This document shows positions 54,279-63,904 of a stretch of DNA of 64,000 bases, piece by piece; within the stretch, counting starts at the first letter, position 1; each line of letters starts with the position of its first letter. The DNA comes from Atopostipes suicloacalis DSM 15692 (lineage in GTDB: Bacteria; Bacillota; Bacilli; Lactobacillales; Carnobacteriaceae_A). Below the pieces are notes generated by a model. The model was not told where the DNA came from. It did not search any database and saw nothing but the letters and a program-made list of their open reading frames with translations. The DNA is taken from NCBI RefSeq assembly GCF_900129085.1, contig NZ_FQUF01000004.1, forward strand, positions 1 to 64,000, read 5' to 3'. A program made the translations under genes and the position numbers.

Positions 54279-54515
54279 TAACGTTGGAACGCAATATATT
54301 AAGAGTATTGGAGACAGTAATGTCGAACAGAGAGTCAACGGTTGGTGTGAGTTGATCAATCCTTAATATATTATCATCCATTGAAAAGATTAGTGAAACT
54401 TAGTAGCTAGTCGTGTAACTCTGCATTAAAGAGACTTTGAGTGAAACAAAGTGTTTATTTTGTTTCAAAAAGGTGGTACCACGAGATTTCGTCCTTTTCG
54501 GATGAGATCTTTTTT
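54279..54515 (+). ncRNA. T-box riboswitch (isoleucine) upstream of ileS
   Basis: The T-box sequence AGGTGGTACCACGA lies at 54471-54484 and pairs with uncharged tRNA ends. A terminator stem follows (AGATTTCGTCC / GGATGAGATCT) with TTTTTTATTTTT. Stem I is formed by AATATATTAAG (54292-54302) and CTTAATATATT (54362-54372). Immediately after its 3' arm comes ATCATC, so the specifier is ATC, an isoleucine codon, in keeping with ileS. AGTGAAAC-like and anti-terminator features are present. Confidence 0.93.
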
Positions 54516-54575
54516 ATTTTTATAAGGTATAAATGAGCGTTTAGTAAAAAGGAATTAAAATAGGAGTTGAAAATT

Positions 54576-57362
54576 TTGGAAATCAAAGATACGTTAAATC
54601 TATTGAAAACAGATTTTCCCATGCGTGCGGGTCTTGCTAATAAAGAACCAAAACGACAAAAAGAATGGGAAGAAGAAGGTCTTTATGAAAAAAGAAGACA
54701 ACTGAATGAAGGAAAACCAAAATATATTTTGCATGATGGCCCACCATTTGCAAATGGACCGATTCATATTGGACACGCATTAAATAAAGTATCAAAAGAT
54801 TTCATTGTTCGTCACCGTTCAATGAATGGCTATGATGCTCCTTACGTGCCGGGATGGGATACCCATGGTTTACCTATTGAGCAAGCTCTAACCAATAAAG
54901 GCGTGGATCGTAAATCCATGTCTATTGCAGAATTCCGACGTTTATGTGAAGAATTTGCTCTAGAACAAATTGAATTACAAAAAACTGGTTTCAAACGTTT
55001 GGGAGTTACTGGTGAGTGGGATCATCCTTATATTACTTTACAACCAAATTATGAAGCCGCTCAAATTCGTGTTTTTGGAAAAATGGCGGAAAAAGATTAC
55101 ATTTATCGAGGAAAAAAACCTGTATATTGGTCTCCGTCTAGTGAATCTACTTTAGCAGAAGCTGAAATTGAATATCATGATGTACGTGGCCCTAGTATTT
55201 TTGTTGCATTTCCTGTAAAAGATGGAAAGGGCGTTGTTTCAGAAGATGCTAAATTTGTTATCTGGACAACAACTCCTTGGACACTCCCTTCAAATATGGC
55301 CATTGCAGTTCATAAATCTGGTATTTATAATGAAGTTCTTGTGGGAGACGAAAAGTATATTGTAGCGGCTGAGTTATTAGATAAAGTTTCTGAAGCATTA
55401 GGTTGGGAAGATGTTAAGGTCTTAAAAGAATTTAATGGAAAAGATTTAGAATATGCAACGGCACATCATCCGTTTTATGACCGAGAATCCTTACTAATAT
55501 TAGGGGACCATGTAACTTTTGAAGAAGGTACAGGTTTAGTTCATACGGCTCCTGGTCATGGGGATGATGACTTTATTGTCGGTCAAAAATATAAATTAGA
55601 TATTTTGTCTCCAGTCGACGACCAAGGTCACTTTACAGATGAGGCTCCTGGGTTAGAAGGTGTTTTCTATGATGATGCTAATAAAATAATTACAGGCTGG
55701 CTAGAAGATAAAGGTCTACTACTAGATATGTCATTTATTACACATAGTTACCCACATGATTGGCGTACTAAAAAACCGGTAATATTCCGAGCAACGCCTC
55801 AATGGTTTGCATCCATTAGTGATTTCCGTCAAAATATTTTAGATGAAATTGAAAAAGTCGATTGGTTGCTCCCATGGGGTGAAGAAAGAATTCACAATAT
55901 GATCCGTGATCGCGGGGACTGGGTCATTTCTCGACAACGCGATTGGGGAGTGCCGTTACCAATTTTCTATGCGGAAAATGGGGAATCTATTATTACACCT
56001 GAAACGATTGAGCATGTTGCGGAATTATTTGAAGAACATGGATCAAATGTTTGGTTTGAGCGAGAAGCCAAAGATTTATTACCAGAAAACTTTACACATC
56101 CTGGAAGTCCAAATGGTGAATTTACAAAAGAAACAGATATCATGGATGTTTGGTTTGACTCTGGTTCTTCTCATGAAGCCGTATTACGTCATTATGATGG
56201 CTTAGAATTTCCGGCAGACTTATACTTGGAAGGGTCTGATCAATATCGTGGATGGTTTAACTCGAGTTTAACAACGAGTGTGGCGGTGAATGGGGTAGCT
56301 CCATACAAAGCAGTTCTTTCCCAAGGATTTGTTTTAGATGGTGATGGTCGAAAGATGAGTAAATCTCTCGGGAATACGATTGATCCAAATAAAGTAATGG
56401 ACCAATTAGGTGCAGATATTGTGCGTCTTTGGGTATTAAGTGCAGATTCTCAGTCAGATGTACGTGTAAGCATGGAGATTATTCAACAAGTTTCAGAGGT
56501 TTATCGTAAGATCCGAAATACTTTACGGTTTATGGTTCAAAATACTGAAGACTTCAATAAAGAAGAAAATGGAATAGCTTATGATGAGTTACGTACAATT
56601 GATCAGTATCTATTGAATCGACTAGATGAAACGGTTGAAAAGATTTCAAATGCGTATGAGAATTATAAATTTAATGAAATTTTCAAAGAAATTAACCATT
56701 TCTGTACGGTTGATTTATCAAACTTCTATATGAATGTCGCCAAAGATATCTTATATATTGATGCACCGGATGCTTATGACCGACGTGCTATTCAAACCGT
56801 CTTTTATGAAGCACTAGTGAAATTAACAAAAGTCCTTACACCAATTATTCCACATACTGCTGAAGAATTATGGGCCTTTTTGGATGAAGAAGAAGATTAT
56901 GCTCAATTAAGCGAAATGCCAGGAATTGAGCATTATGAAAATCGTGAAGAGGTTCTAGATAAATGGACTCAGTTTATGGACCTGCGAGATAATATTTTAA
57001 AGGCGAATGAAGTTGCTCGTGAAAATAAAGTGATTGGTAAAGATTTCGAAGCAAAACTAACCCTTTATGTAACGGATGGGGTAAAAGAGTTATTGGATTC
57101 TTTAAACGCAGATTTACGACAAATTTTAGTAGCTTCTGAACTGAATATCTTGCCTTTAGCGGATAAACCAGAAAAAGATGATTCACTTCTTGAATTTGAT
57201 ACGATGGCAATTAAAGTGGAACACATGCCTGGTGGAGTTTGCGATCGTTGTCGTATTACGACGGAAGAGTTAATTGAAGTAGAAGGTAAAGGAGTTCTTT
57301 GCCACCGTTGTCACGGAATCGTTAAAGAACATTATCCAGAACTATTAGAAGAAGCTGAATAA
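54576..57362 (+). CDS. ileS: isoleucyl-tRNA synthetase
   Basis: The class I synthetase of about 928 residues charges tRNA-Ile. The HIGH motif is in [17 protein letters not shown] near residues 52-68, and the KMSKS motif in [13 protein letters not shown] near 590-602. The editing domain lies between, with [18 protein letters not shown] near 228-245. A C-terminal zinc site (CDRCRI and CHRCHG) is present, marking the bacterial type. The frame opens at TTG 54567, which directly abuts the AGGAG site; TTG 54576 is nine bases downstream and gives [17 protein letters not shown], the expected beginning. It is controlled by the T-box. Confidence 0.97.
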   Translation: MEIKDTLNLLKTDFPMRAGLANKEPKRQKEWEEEGLYEKRRQLNEGKPKYILHDGPPFANGPIHIGHALNKVSKDFIVRHRSMNGYDAPYVPGWDTHGLPIEQALTNKGVDRKSMSIAEFRRLCEEFALEQIELQKTGFKRLGVTGEWDHPYITLQPNYEAAQIRVFGKMAEKDYIYRGKKPVYWSPSSESTLAEAEIEYHDVRGPSIFVAFPVKDGKGVVSEDAKFVIWTTTPWTLPSNMAIAVHKSGIYNEVLVGDEKYIVAAELLDKVSEALGWEDVKVLKEFNGKDLEYATAHHPFYDRESLLILGDHVTFEEGTGLVHTAPGHGDDDFIVGQKYKLDILSPVDDQGHFTDEAPGLEGVFYDDANKIITGWLEDKGLLLDMSFITHSYPHDWRTKKPVIFRATPQWFASISDFRQNILDEIEKVDWLLPWGEERIHNMIRDRGDWVISRQRDWGVPLPIFYAENGESIITPETIEHVAELFEEHGSNVWFEREAKDLLPENFTHPGSPNGEFTKETDIMDVWFDSGSSHEAVLRHYDGLEFPADLYLEGSDQYRGWFNSSLTTSVAVNGVAPYKAVLSQGFVLDGDGRKMSKSLGNTIDPNKVMDQLGADIVRLWVLSADSQSDVRVSMEIIQQVSEVYRKIRNTLRFMVQNTEDFNKEENGIAYDELRTIDQYLLNRLDETVEKISNAYENYKFNEIFKEINHFCTVDLSNFYMNVAKDILYIDAPDAYDRRAIQTVFYEALVKLTKVLTPIIPHTAEELWAFLDEEEDYAQLSEMPGIEHYENREEVLDKWTQFMDLRDNILKANEVARENKVIGKDFEAKLTLYVTDGVKELLDSLNADLRQILVASELNILPLADKPEKDDSLLEFDTMAIKVEHMPGGVCDRCRITTEELIEVEGKGVLCHRCHGIVKEHYPELLEEAE

Positions 57363-57397
57363 GAAAAAATATAGTAAATTGAATAAAAGATATTGTA

Positions 57398-57432
57398 AAA
57401 AGTCTTATCTAGAAATAGGTAGGACTTTTTTC
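57398..57432 (+). terminator. terminator of ileS
   Basis: AAAAGTCTTATC and its counterpart in TAGGTAGGACTTTTTT form a stem with T-tract, 36 bases after the stop. Confidence 0.75.
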
Positions 57433-57577
57433 ATCTATAAAATTAATTTAAAAAGATGAAATTTGCTAAGTGAATTTTCACAGAACATTTCCAAGATAGA
57501 GAACTCTCTCATCTATTTTGTAATGTTCGTTCAAACGAGATGGAGTATTCCCTCAATTTTCAATCCCTTATTTCAAC

Positions 57578-57622
57578 AAAAAAACTTCCTAAACAGCAAC
57601 TTGCGTTACTATTTAGGAAGCT
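57578..57622 (-). terminator. terminator of the xpaC-telA operon
   Basis: CTTCCTAAA (57585-57593) and TTTAGGAAG (57612-57620) pair; on the minus strand the stem is followed by TTTTTTTG (plus A-run 57577-57583). Confidence 0.8.
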
Positions 57623-57654
57623 TTATTTAAAATCATAAGTCTATCGCTTAAAAA

Positions 57655-58908
57655 TTAAAAGTTGTTACTATCTTTTTTAGGTTGTGCTTGCTGGGTCACT
57701 TCTAATAGTTGATCCCGTAATTGATCTTCCATAACAACCAGTTGTTGTTCAGCTTCACGGCGTTTTTGCGAACCTTCTTGTTGAATAGATAGCGTTTCTT
57801 GAAGGGTATCTATTAAGTCTGTTTGTGTTTTTTGTAACGTCTCAATATCTACAACGGCACGCTCTGTTTCTCTAGCAGTATCCACAGACGATTGTTTGAG
57901 CATTTCTGAATTTTTTTGTAGCATTTCATTCGTTGCATCAGAAACACGACGTTGAGCAGCAACCGCATCTTGCTTACGTAAAAGTGTAAGAGAAATGACG
58001 ATTTGGTTTTTCCATAAAGGAATCGCTGTATTAATAGACGTTTGAATTCGCTCCGCAAGTGCTTGATTTGTATTTTGAATTAAACGGATTTGTGGAGCTT
58101 GTTGTAACGTGATTTGACGAGTTATACGCAAATCATGGACTCGTTTATCTAAGCGATTCAAGTATTGGTTTAAATCATTAACTTTTTGAACCAACATTTG
58201 ATCGGGCGTTTCTTCTGCCTCTTTTAGAGCATTGGGAATAATTTCATTTTCCAGCTCTTCAATACGCAACTCTCCCGCTGCGATATAAATATTTAAAGCT
58301 TTATAATAATCTAAATTTTGATCATAAAGTTGAGTTAACATTTTATTGTCATCAAGTAACATGCTTTTTTGTTTATCTAACTGTAAAGCAATTTTATCGA
58401 CTTGAGCACCAATTTTTTGGTATTTGGCAGTTGTTTCATAAATTGAACGTTTCGCACGTTTAAACATTTTTTGGATAAAGTTTTGATTTTCTTGAACCAG
58501 TTCATCGGGATTAGATTCCTCTAATTGAAACATTAAGTCATTGATTGAACTTCCAATAGCTCCTGTTTCTTGGTTTTGAACATGATTCAATACGTTATTA
58601 GAAAAATCACCAATCTTTTGCTGTGCAGCTGATCCATAGTTTAAAACTGAATCCGTATCTGTAATATCAATTTGCTCAGCTAATTGACGAGCTTGCTCTT
58701 GCTGCTCAGCAGGTAGGTGTTCAAACGTTTTTCCGGCTTGGCTTTTTTCTTTTGTAGATTCTTGTTTTTGAATGTCTAATTCAGGCATTGATTGAGGTGT
58801 ATCAAATGGATTTTCTAATAAATCGTCAATCGAAGCCATAGAATCTGTATCTGACGTCTCATTGGTTTCGCTTTTTAATTCTTCTTCATTACGCTCTTTT
58901 TCCGGCAT
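57655..58908 (-). CDS. telA: TelA-like toxic anion resistance family protein
   Basis: The 417-residue protein belongs to the TelA/YceH family, named for tellurite resistance but present in many bacteria without that trait. The first 100 residues are acidic and disordered; the remainder is helical, with conserved GSSINDLMFQLEESNPDEL, KIGAQVDKIALQLDKQKSMLLDDN and the segment NTAIPLWKNQIVISLTLLRKQ. It is encoded after xpaC, 24 bases downstream, a conserved pair. It may act in the cell envelope stress response; the mechanism is unknown. Confidence 0.88.
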   Translation of the reverse strand: MPEKERNEEELKSETNETSDTDSMASIDDLLENPFDTPQSMPELDIQKQESTKEKSQAGKTFEHLPAEQQEQARQLAEQIDITDTDSVLNYGSAAQQKIGDFSNNVLNHVQNQETGAIGSSINDLMFQLEESNPDELVQENQNFIQKMFKRAKRSIYETTAKYQKIGAQVDKIALQLDKQKSMLLDDNKMLTQLYDQNLDYYKALNIYIAAGELRIEELENEIIPNALKEAEETPDQMLVQKVNDLNQYLNRLDKRVHDLRITRQITLQQAPQIRLIQNTNQALAERIQTSINTAIPLWKNQIVISLTLLRKQDAVAAQRRVSDATNEMLQKNSEMLKQSSVDTARETERAVVDIETLQKTQTDLIDTLQETLSIQQEGSQKRREAEQQLVVMEDQLRDQLLEVTQQAQPKKDSNNF

Positions 58909-58932
58909 ATATTATTACCCTTTCCAAATTTA

Positions 58933-59625
58933 TTAGATTTCATCATCTTCTATATTAGAACCTTCACGATGGATACGACTATTTGCTAGCTCAACTTCAT
59001 CCGCTAAGTCACTAATATCCGTTGAACGAAAACTTACATAATCTTCTGAAATTTGTCGACACATTTCATCAATTGTTTGTGCTGATTTCTCTAAAACATC
59101 AAAAGTTTGTTTGCTCTTGGCCTGATGTTGATTAATTTGTACGTATTTGCTTGTTAATTCAGCCAAACTAGGTAAGTGAACATATAAAAATTGATCCACT
59201 TCATGTAATCGATCTGGTTCATTGACTATATCCTTAAATAATACTTTAATCAAATTCAACGTATTATTTCGATTTGCTATAGCTTTTAATTTTCCAGCAT
59301 GATTAATATTTTTTTCAATTTGAAGAATTTGTTCTTTTGCATTGTTCATTGTTTCTCTAAAAAATGCAATATCTTCTTCAGAAAGACCTTTTGATAAATA
59401 AAACTTTTCTCTTTCTTTTGAAACAGGCTGTAGATCTTTCTTGGTTTTTCTCTCAGGTTTTTGTTCCCCCATATATCTAGAATATAAACCAAAACCTACA
59501 AAAATTCCAATGATAATAGAAGGTGTACGATTTACATTAAAGGCTCCTAACAAAAAGACAACAAACACAACCGTAAATAATGCTAATAACAACATAACAA
59601 GATTGTTGGATGTTTTCTTATTCAT
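58933..59625 (-). CDS. xpaC: XpaC-like membrane protein
   Basis: The protein of about 230 residues has two membrane segments near the N-terminus (VMLLLALFTVVFVVFLLGAF and SIIIGIFVGFGLYSRYMG) and a soluble helical C-terminal region. It matches XpaC (5-bromo-4-chloroindolyl phosphate hydrolysis protein), usually encoded before telA. The true activity is unclear. AAAGG abuts the outer ATG 59637, so the second ATG (59625) is chosen. Confidence 0.8.
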   Translation of the reverse strand: MNKKTSNNLVMLLLALFTVVFVVFLLGAFNVNRTPSIIIGIFVGFGLYSRYMGEQKPERKTKKDLQPVSKEREKFYLSKGLSEEDIAFFRETMNNAKEQILQIEKNINHAGKLKAIANRNNTLNLIKVLFKDIVNEPDRLHEVDQFLYVHLPSLAELTSKYVQINQHQAKSKQTFDVLEKSAQTIDEMCRQISEDYVSFRSTDISDLADEVELANSRIHREGSNIEDDEI

Positions 59626-59773
59626 ATTATGCGACATCCTTTCTTTATTTTCATTATAATTCTACCATAAATATAAGCGAGGTTGCTCAGACTTTAGCAC
59701 GATTTTATATTTAAATCATGAACTGTAATAAATAAATGTTATAATAAATAAAATAAGAGAGAGGGCGGATAAA

Positions 59774-60340
59774 ATGAAATTCGAAGAAAAAATTGTAAAA
59801 AGAGATACGATACATGAAGGCAATATAACCACCTACCAATTATTGGATGTTATTTTACCAGATGGAAGAGAAGCCAAACGTGAAGTGGTTCTTCATAATG
59901 GCGCAGCAGCAGTTATTGCTTTTACAGAGGACCAAAAAATGATTTTAGTTCGCCAATATCGAGTATCTATTGGAAAAACAACATTAGAATTACCAGCAGG
60001 ATTACGTGATGAAGAAGATCGTGATGGGATGACCACTGCTCAGAGAGAATTTGAAGAAGAAACAGGTTTACGTGCAAAAGATTGGCGTTTTGTAACCTCT
60101 TTTTATAGCACACCTGGCTATACCGATGAATTTTTAGAAATTTATGAAGCTCAAGGAATCGAAAATGTAGAAAACGCTCGAGAACAAGATGATGATGAAT
60201 TTATTGAAGTCGTTGCTTTAGATTTTGATGAGGCTATGGATGCTTATTCAAAAGCTGAGCTATGTGATGCCAAAACAGTATTTGCTTTATTTTACTGGCA
60301 AATGAAACGGAACAAGGAAGCTCAAGAAGCGAACGAATAA
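59774..60340 (+). CDS. Nudix hydrolase, ADP-ribose pyrophosphatase type
   Basis: The 188-residue protein cleaves nucleoside diphosphate derivatives, most likely ADP-ribose. The Nudix box reads G-LRDEEDRDGMTTAQ-REFEEETGL near residues 76-100; it keeps the catalytic REFEEE core, but the spacing from the first glycine to REF is one residue longer than the canonical G-x5-E-x7-REUxEE. The SFYSTPGYTDEFLEIYEAQG segment near 113-132 is the signature of the ADPRase subgroup. The start follows GAGAGAGGG. The next gene is 36 bases away. Confidence 0.9.
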   Translation: MKFEEKIVKRDTIHEGNITTYQLLDVILPDGREAKREVVLHNGAAAVIAFTEDQKMILVRQYRVSIGKTTLELPAGLRDEEDRDGMTTAQREFEEETGLRAKDWRFVTSFYSTPGYTDEFLEIYEAQGIENVENAREQDDDEFIEVVALDFDEAMDAYSKAELCDAKTVFALFYWQMKRNKEAQEANE

Positions 60341-60376
60341 ATTTAAATAGATTTAATAAAGGTAGAGGATAAAGAA

Positions 60377-60619
60377 ATGTCAAGAATGGAAAGAAAAAGA
60401 TATGAACGGGACCAAAAACGAATAGAACGAAAAGAAAATGTTAAAATGAGTATTAAAGACCGAATTGAAGAATTTAAACTTAATCGCCAAGGCAAAACAA
60501 AACGTAAACGAACAGAAGTTATGGGACGTTATCGTCGAACAGAACGTGTTTTAACTGCCTTAATTGCGATCGTTCTCTTATCATTAATCATAACTTGGAT
60601 TATTATCTTATTTTATTAA
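60377..60619 (+). CDS. small basic membrane-anchored protein
   Basis: The 80-residue protein has a strongly basic N-terminal helix of about 50 residues (for example RKRYERDQKRIERKENVK and RQGKTKRKRTEVMGRYRR) and one C-terminal membrane segment (VLTALIAIVLLSLIITWIIIL). Its topology would keep the basic part in the cytoplasm. It lies between the Nudix and nucleosidase genes, in the same operon and with good ribosome-binding sites on both sides. No family name is known to me. A role at membrane or with RNA is only a guess from charge. Confidence 0.65.
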   Translation: MSRMERKRYERDQKRIERKENVKMSIKDRIEEFKLNRQGKTKRKRTEVMGRYRRTERVLTALIAIVLLSLIITWIIILFY

Positions 60620-60643
60620 TTCTATATTACAAGGAGTGAGCAA

Positions 60644-61351
60644 TTGAAAATTGGAATTTTAGTAGCGATGGAAGAAGAAATCAAACGCTTGGCTGAAGAA
60701 ATTACAGATGTAACGATCACAAAAATAGCTAAGCAAACTTTTTATGATGGAAAAATTCACAATACCCCTGTCACCATCGTTCAGTCAGGTATTGGAAAAG
60801 TAAATGCCAGCTTGGCTACGACCTTATTAATTCAAACATTTAATGTAGAGGTAGTGATAAACACGGGGTCTGCCGGCGGTCTGTTTGAAGGTTTATCAAT
60901 TGGGGATTTAGTGATCTCAAAAGACCTCACATACAATGATGCAGACAATCGTGGGTTTGGTTACATCTTTGGACAAATTCCTCAGATGCCAAAACAGTAC
61001 CATGCGGATGATTCTCTTCGAGAAATGATTGAAAAAGTAGTTGCTACTCAAGAGTGGTCTTTCCAAAGTGGATTAATTTTATCTGGGGATTCCTTTATCT
61101 CTAGTAAAGCAGAAATTACCAAATTGAAACATCATTTTCCAGAAGCTTTAGTGACAGAGATGGAAGGGACAGCAGTTGCTCAAATATGCTACCAATTTGA
61201 TATTCCATGTGCAGTAATTCGAGCCGTTTCCGATTCAGCGGATGAAGAAGCAACTGTGAATTTCGACGAATTTGTTGTTCTAGCTGGTCAGCGATCAGCC
61301 GAGTTAGTATTAGCTGTGATAAAGGAGCTAGAGAAAAAGAATCATCAGTAG
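60644..61351 (+). CDS. mtnN: 5'-methylthioadenosine/S-adenosylhomocysteine nucleosidase
   Basis: The 235-residue enzyme cleaves MTA and SAH, recycling methyl-cycle products and feeding autoinducer-2 synthesis. It starts KIGILVAMEEEIKRLAEE with the catalytic glutamate near residue 11, and has NTGSAGGLFEGLSIGDLVIS near 73-92, VTEMEGTAVAQICYQF near 166-181 and the catalytic aspartate in RAVSDSADEEA near 189-199. Translation starts at TTG 60644 after AAGGAG. It is the last gene of a three-gene operon. Confidence 0.95.
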   Translation: MKIGILVAMEEEIKRLAEEITDVTITKIAKQTFYDGKIHNTPVTIVQSGIGKVNASLATTLLIQTFNVEVVINTGSAGGLFEGLSIGDLVISKDLTYNDADNRGFGYIFGQIPQMPKQYHADDSLREMIEKVVATQEWSFQSGLILSGDSFISSKAEITKLKHHFPEALVTEMEGTAVAQICYQFDIPCAVIRAVSDSADEEATVNFDEFVVLAGQRSAELVLAVIKELEKKNHQ

Positions 61352-61359
61352 AAAATAAA

Positions 61360-61408
61360 AAAAGACCCCTGCTATTAGAGAAATACCTCTAATAGCAGGG
61401 GGTTTTTG
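61360..61408. terminator. strong bidirectional terminator between mtnN and ald
   Basis: CCCCTGCTATTAGAG and CTCTAATAGCAGGGG form a 15-bp perfect stem with a six-base loop. A-run and T-run flank it, so it serves both convergent genes. Confidence 0.92.
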
Positions 61409-61435
61409 ATTTACATATAGAAATTTAAATTTCTA

Positions 61436-62551
61436 TTAACCACGAATTAAGTCGTACATATTTGTATATTTGTAGTCTAAGGCTTGTGCGACACCTTTGT
61501 TCGTGACTAAACCTTTGTAGACATTTATACCGCGCATAATTGAACGGTTGCCTAAGAATGCTTTTTCTAAACCTTTATTTGCAACTTCTGCAATATATCT
61601 CATTGTAACGTTTGTAAGACCAATGGTTGCAGTACGTGGTACGGCACCTGGGATATTTGCTACTGCATAATGGATAACATCATGTCTTTTGTAAATTGGA
61701 TCATCGTGTGTGGTTGCATGTTCGGTTGTTTCAAAGTTTCCACCTTGGTCAACCGCAACGTCTACTACAACGGAACCAGGACGCATAGATTTAACCATTT
61801 CTTCAGTAACTAAGATAGGAGCTTTGGCACCAGCGATTAATACAGAACCAATTACAACGTCTGCATCTTTTACAACTTGTCCAATATTGTATGAATTTGA
61901 CATTAGTGTATCAATTTGTTGGCCAAAAATGTCATCAATTCTACCTAACTGTTCTTGGTCCACATCTAATATAGTTACTCGAGCACCAAGACCTAAAGCC
62001 ATTTTAGCAGCGTTCACACCAACAACTCCACCACCAATAATGACAACTTTTCCGCGTTCAACTCCTGGAATTCCTCCGAGTAAAACACCAGATCCACCAT
62101 ATCGGTGTTGTAAGAACTGTGCACCTGCTTGAACAGCAAAGCGACCAGCTACTTCACTCATTGGTTTTAATAATGGTAATGTACCGTTGACTGAGATAGT
62201 TTCATATCCAAGTGCAGCTACATTATTTTCTACCAATGCATCCGTTAATTTTTTGTCATTTGCTAAATGTAAATAAGTGAAGAGAATCAAACCATCATAG
62301 AAATATTTATATTCTTCTTCCATAGGTTCTTTTACTTTCACGACCATTTTAGCTTTCCAAACTTCTGCAGGGTCTTCTAAAATTTGAGCACCAACAGTTT
62401 CATATTCATCATCTGTGAATCCTGAACCTAGACCAGCATTTTTTTCGACGAGTACTTCATGTCCGGCATGGATTAAATCACCAATATCCGCTGGGGTAGC
62501 CGCTACTCGGTTTTCGTTTGGTTTTATCTCTTTAGGTACGCCAATTATCAT
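61436..62551 (-). CDS. ald: alanine dehydrogenase
   Basis: The 371-residue NAD-dependent enzyme interconverts L-alanine and pyruvate plus ammonia. The N-terminus [20 protein letters not shown] is typical of the AlaDH/PNT family, with active-site Arg15 and Lys75 in the usual segments. [20 protein letters not shown] is near residues 126-145. The NAD loop [20 protein letters not shown] lies near 167-186. The length is normal. The leader RNA contains two strong hairpins (62579-62644), and a promoter is placed at 62667-62695. The gene is followed by the shared terminator. Confidence 0.96.
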   Translation of the reverse strand: MIIGVPKEIKPNENRVAATPADIGDLIHAGHEVLVEKNAGLGSGFTDDEYETVGAQILEDPAEVWKAKMVVKVKEPMEEEYKYFYDGLILFTYLHLANDKKLTDALVENNVAALGYETISVNGTLPLLKPMSEVAGRFAVQAGAQFLQHRYGGSGVLLGGIPGVERGKVVIIGGGVVGVNAAKMALGLGARVTILDVDQEQLGRIDDIFGQQIDTLMSNSYNIGQVVKDADVVIGSVLIAGAKAPILVTEEMVKSMRPGSVVVDVAVDQGGNFETTEHATTHDDPIYKRHDVIHYAVANIPGAVPRTATIGLTNVTMRYIAEVANKGLEKAFLGNRSIMRGINVYKGLVTNKGVAQALDYKYTNMYDLIRG

Positions 62552-62578
62552 AATAATTTTCCTCCTGTGTGACTATTT

Positions 62579-62644
62579 AATTTAATAGGAATTTTTCCTA
62601 TTAAATTAATGTATAACTCCTCCAGCAATATAAATATGCTGGAG
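62579..62644 (-). promoter_or_regulatory. two hairpins in the ald 5' leader
   Basis: Hairpin 1: CTCCAGCA (62620-62627) with TGCTGGAG (62637-62644). Hairpin 2: AATTTAATAGGAA (62579-62591) with TTCCTATTAAATT (62595-62607), 13 bp with a three-base loop. Both lie between the likely transcription start and the ald start codon; neither has a T-tract on the minus strand. They may be operator palindromes or RNA structures. Confidence 0.55.
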
Positions 62645-62666
62645 ATTGCGATTTTTGCCTCGCTTT

Positions 62667-62695
62667 TGATTATTTTAACACAAAAAATTGGTCAA
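62667..62695 (-). promoter_or_regulatory. putative ald promoter
   Basis: On the minus strand TTGACC (62690-62695) and TAATCA (62667-62672) are 17 bases apart. The start codon is about 115 bases downstream, leaving a structured leader. Confidence 0.5.
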
Positions 62696-62861
62696 GATAA
62701 AATGGTAGCATCTAAAAAGGCAAACTTTTTTCTGTTTATGGTTAAAAGTCTCATTTCTTTCCATCCTAATTTTAATCATTACACATAAAAATAAAAGTAT
62801 TTAAGAGATATCTGTTGCAAGAAAGGTTACATATTTATAAATGTGATATTTTTTGCGAAAA

Positions 62862-62884
62862 AACAAATTTGAAGTATAATAAGT
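62862..62884 (+). promoter_or_regulatory. putative promoter of the aldo/keto reductase gene
   Basis: A TATAAT box near 62876-62881 is preceded by TTGCGA near 62853-62859 with about 16 bases between. The start codon is about 40 bases downstream. Coordinates are approximate. Confidence 0.45.
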
Positions 62885-62919
62885 GTTAAGCGATTACATA
62901 TTATGAGAGTAGGTTTATT

Positions 62920-63834
62920 ATGAAGAAAGTTCGTTTTGGTACAAGTAATGAAAAAGTTGCTGCAGTTGGATTAGGACTTATGCGAATTCAAACAGCAGAT
63001 AATCCTGTGGAAGTTCTTAATACAGCTTATGAAAATCAAATTGATTTTTTTGATCATGCGGATATTTACGGGCAAGGACAGAGTGAAACGATATTTGCAG
63101 ATGCCTTAGAAAAGAGTGTCGTCAAACGAGAAGATATTTTTATTCAATCGAAATGTGGAATTGTTCCAGGGGAAATGTACGATTTTTCTAAGGAACATAT
63201 TGTACAAGCCGTTGAAGGAAGTTTACAGCGTTTGAAGATGGATTATTTAGATTCTTTACTCTTACACCGTCCTGATACCCTAATGGAACCTGAAGAGGTT
63301 GCTGAAGCATTTAATAAGCTTGAAAGAGAAGGAAAAGTTCGCCATTTTGGAGTAAGTAACTTTACTCCTGGGCATGTTGAACTATTAAAAACAGCAGTCA
63401 ACCAGCCTTTACAAGCTAACCAATTACAATTTGGCTTACTCCATACAGGAATGGTAGATCAAGGAATACATGCAAACCGGAATGAAAAAGCAAGTATAGA
63501 TCATGATGGCGGGATTTTAGAATATTCTCGTATCCATAAAATGACCATTCAAGCGTGGTCTCCTTATCAGGGACCAGGGGATACAGGTGTATTTATTGAT
63601 AATGATCTTTTCCCAGAGTTAAATACCTTACTGAAAGAGTTGGCCGATAAATATGAGACAACGCCAACGGGGATTAGTTCGGCCTGGATTTTACGACATC
63701 CTGCAGACATGCAAGTGATTATTGGAAGTATGAATTTAAATCGGATCGAACAAATTGCAAAAGCTTCTAATATTCAGATATCTCGTAAAGATTGGTATGC
63801 TCTTTATATGGCAGCAGGGAATGGACTTCCTTAA
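62920..63834 (+). CDS. aldo/keto reductase (YdhF/AKR-type oxidoreductase)
   Basis: The 304-residue protein has the AKR (alpha/beta)8 barrel with the catalytic tetrad visible: Asp and Tyr in FFDHADIYGQGQSE near residues 46-59, Lys in DIFIQSKCGI near 80-89, and His in SLLLHRPDT near 112-120. The cofactor-binding region near the end (QVIIGSMNLNRIEQIAKAS) is the usual NADPH loop. It most resembles AKRs of the YdhF type, with unknown natural substrate. The gene is monocistronic and followed by a hairpin. Confidence 0.9.
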   Translation: MKKVRFGTSNEKVAAVGLGLMRIQTADNPVEVLNTAYENQIDFFDHADIYGQGQSETIFADALEKSVVKREDIFIQSKCGIVPGEMYDFSKEHIVQAVEGSLQRLKMDYLDSLLLHRPDTLMEPEEVAEAFNKLEREGKVRHFGVSNFTPGHVELLKTAVNQPLQANQLQFGLLHTGMVDQGIHANRNEKASIDHDGGILEYSRIHKMTIQAWSPYQGPGDTGVFIDNDLFPELNTLLKELADKYETTPTGISSAWILRHPADMQVIIGSMNLNRIEQIAKASNIQISRKDWYALYMAAGNGLP

Positions 63835-63870
63835 TACTATCCTATAAATCAGTCAAATGATTTAAACAGA

Positions 63871-63904
63871 AGAATTCTACTAGTTAATTTAGTAAAATTC
63901 TTTT
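63871..63904 (+). terminator. terminator after the aldo/keto reductase gene
   Basis: AGAATT-C-TACTA and TAGTA-A-AATTCT form an imperfect 11-bp stem followed by TTTTC, 37 bases after the stop. The remaining bases to the window end show no gene. Confidence 0.6.

Noticed and set aside
61710-62132. 140-codon plus-strand frame inside ald
   Set aside because: It is antisense to the conserved ald gene, with proline/threonine-rich composition typical of shadow frames.
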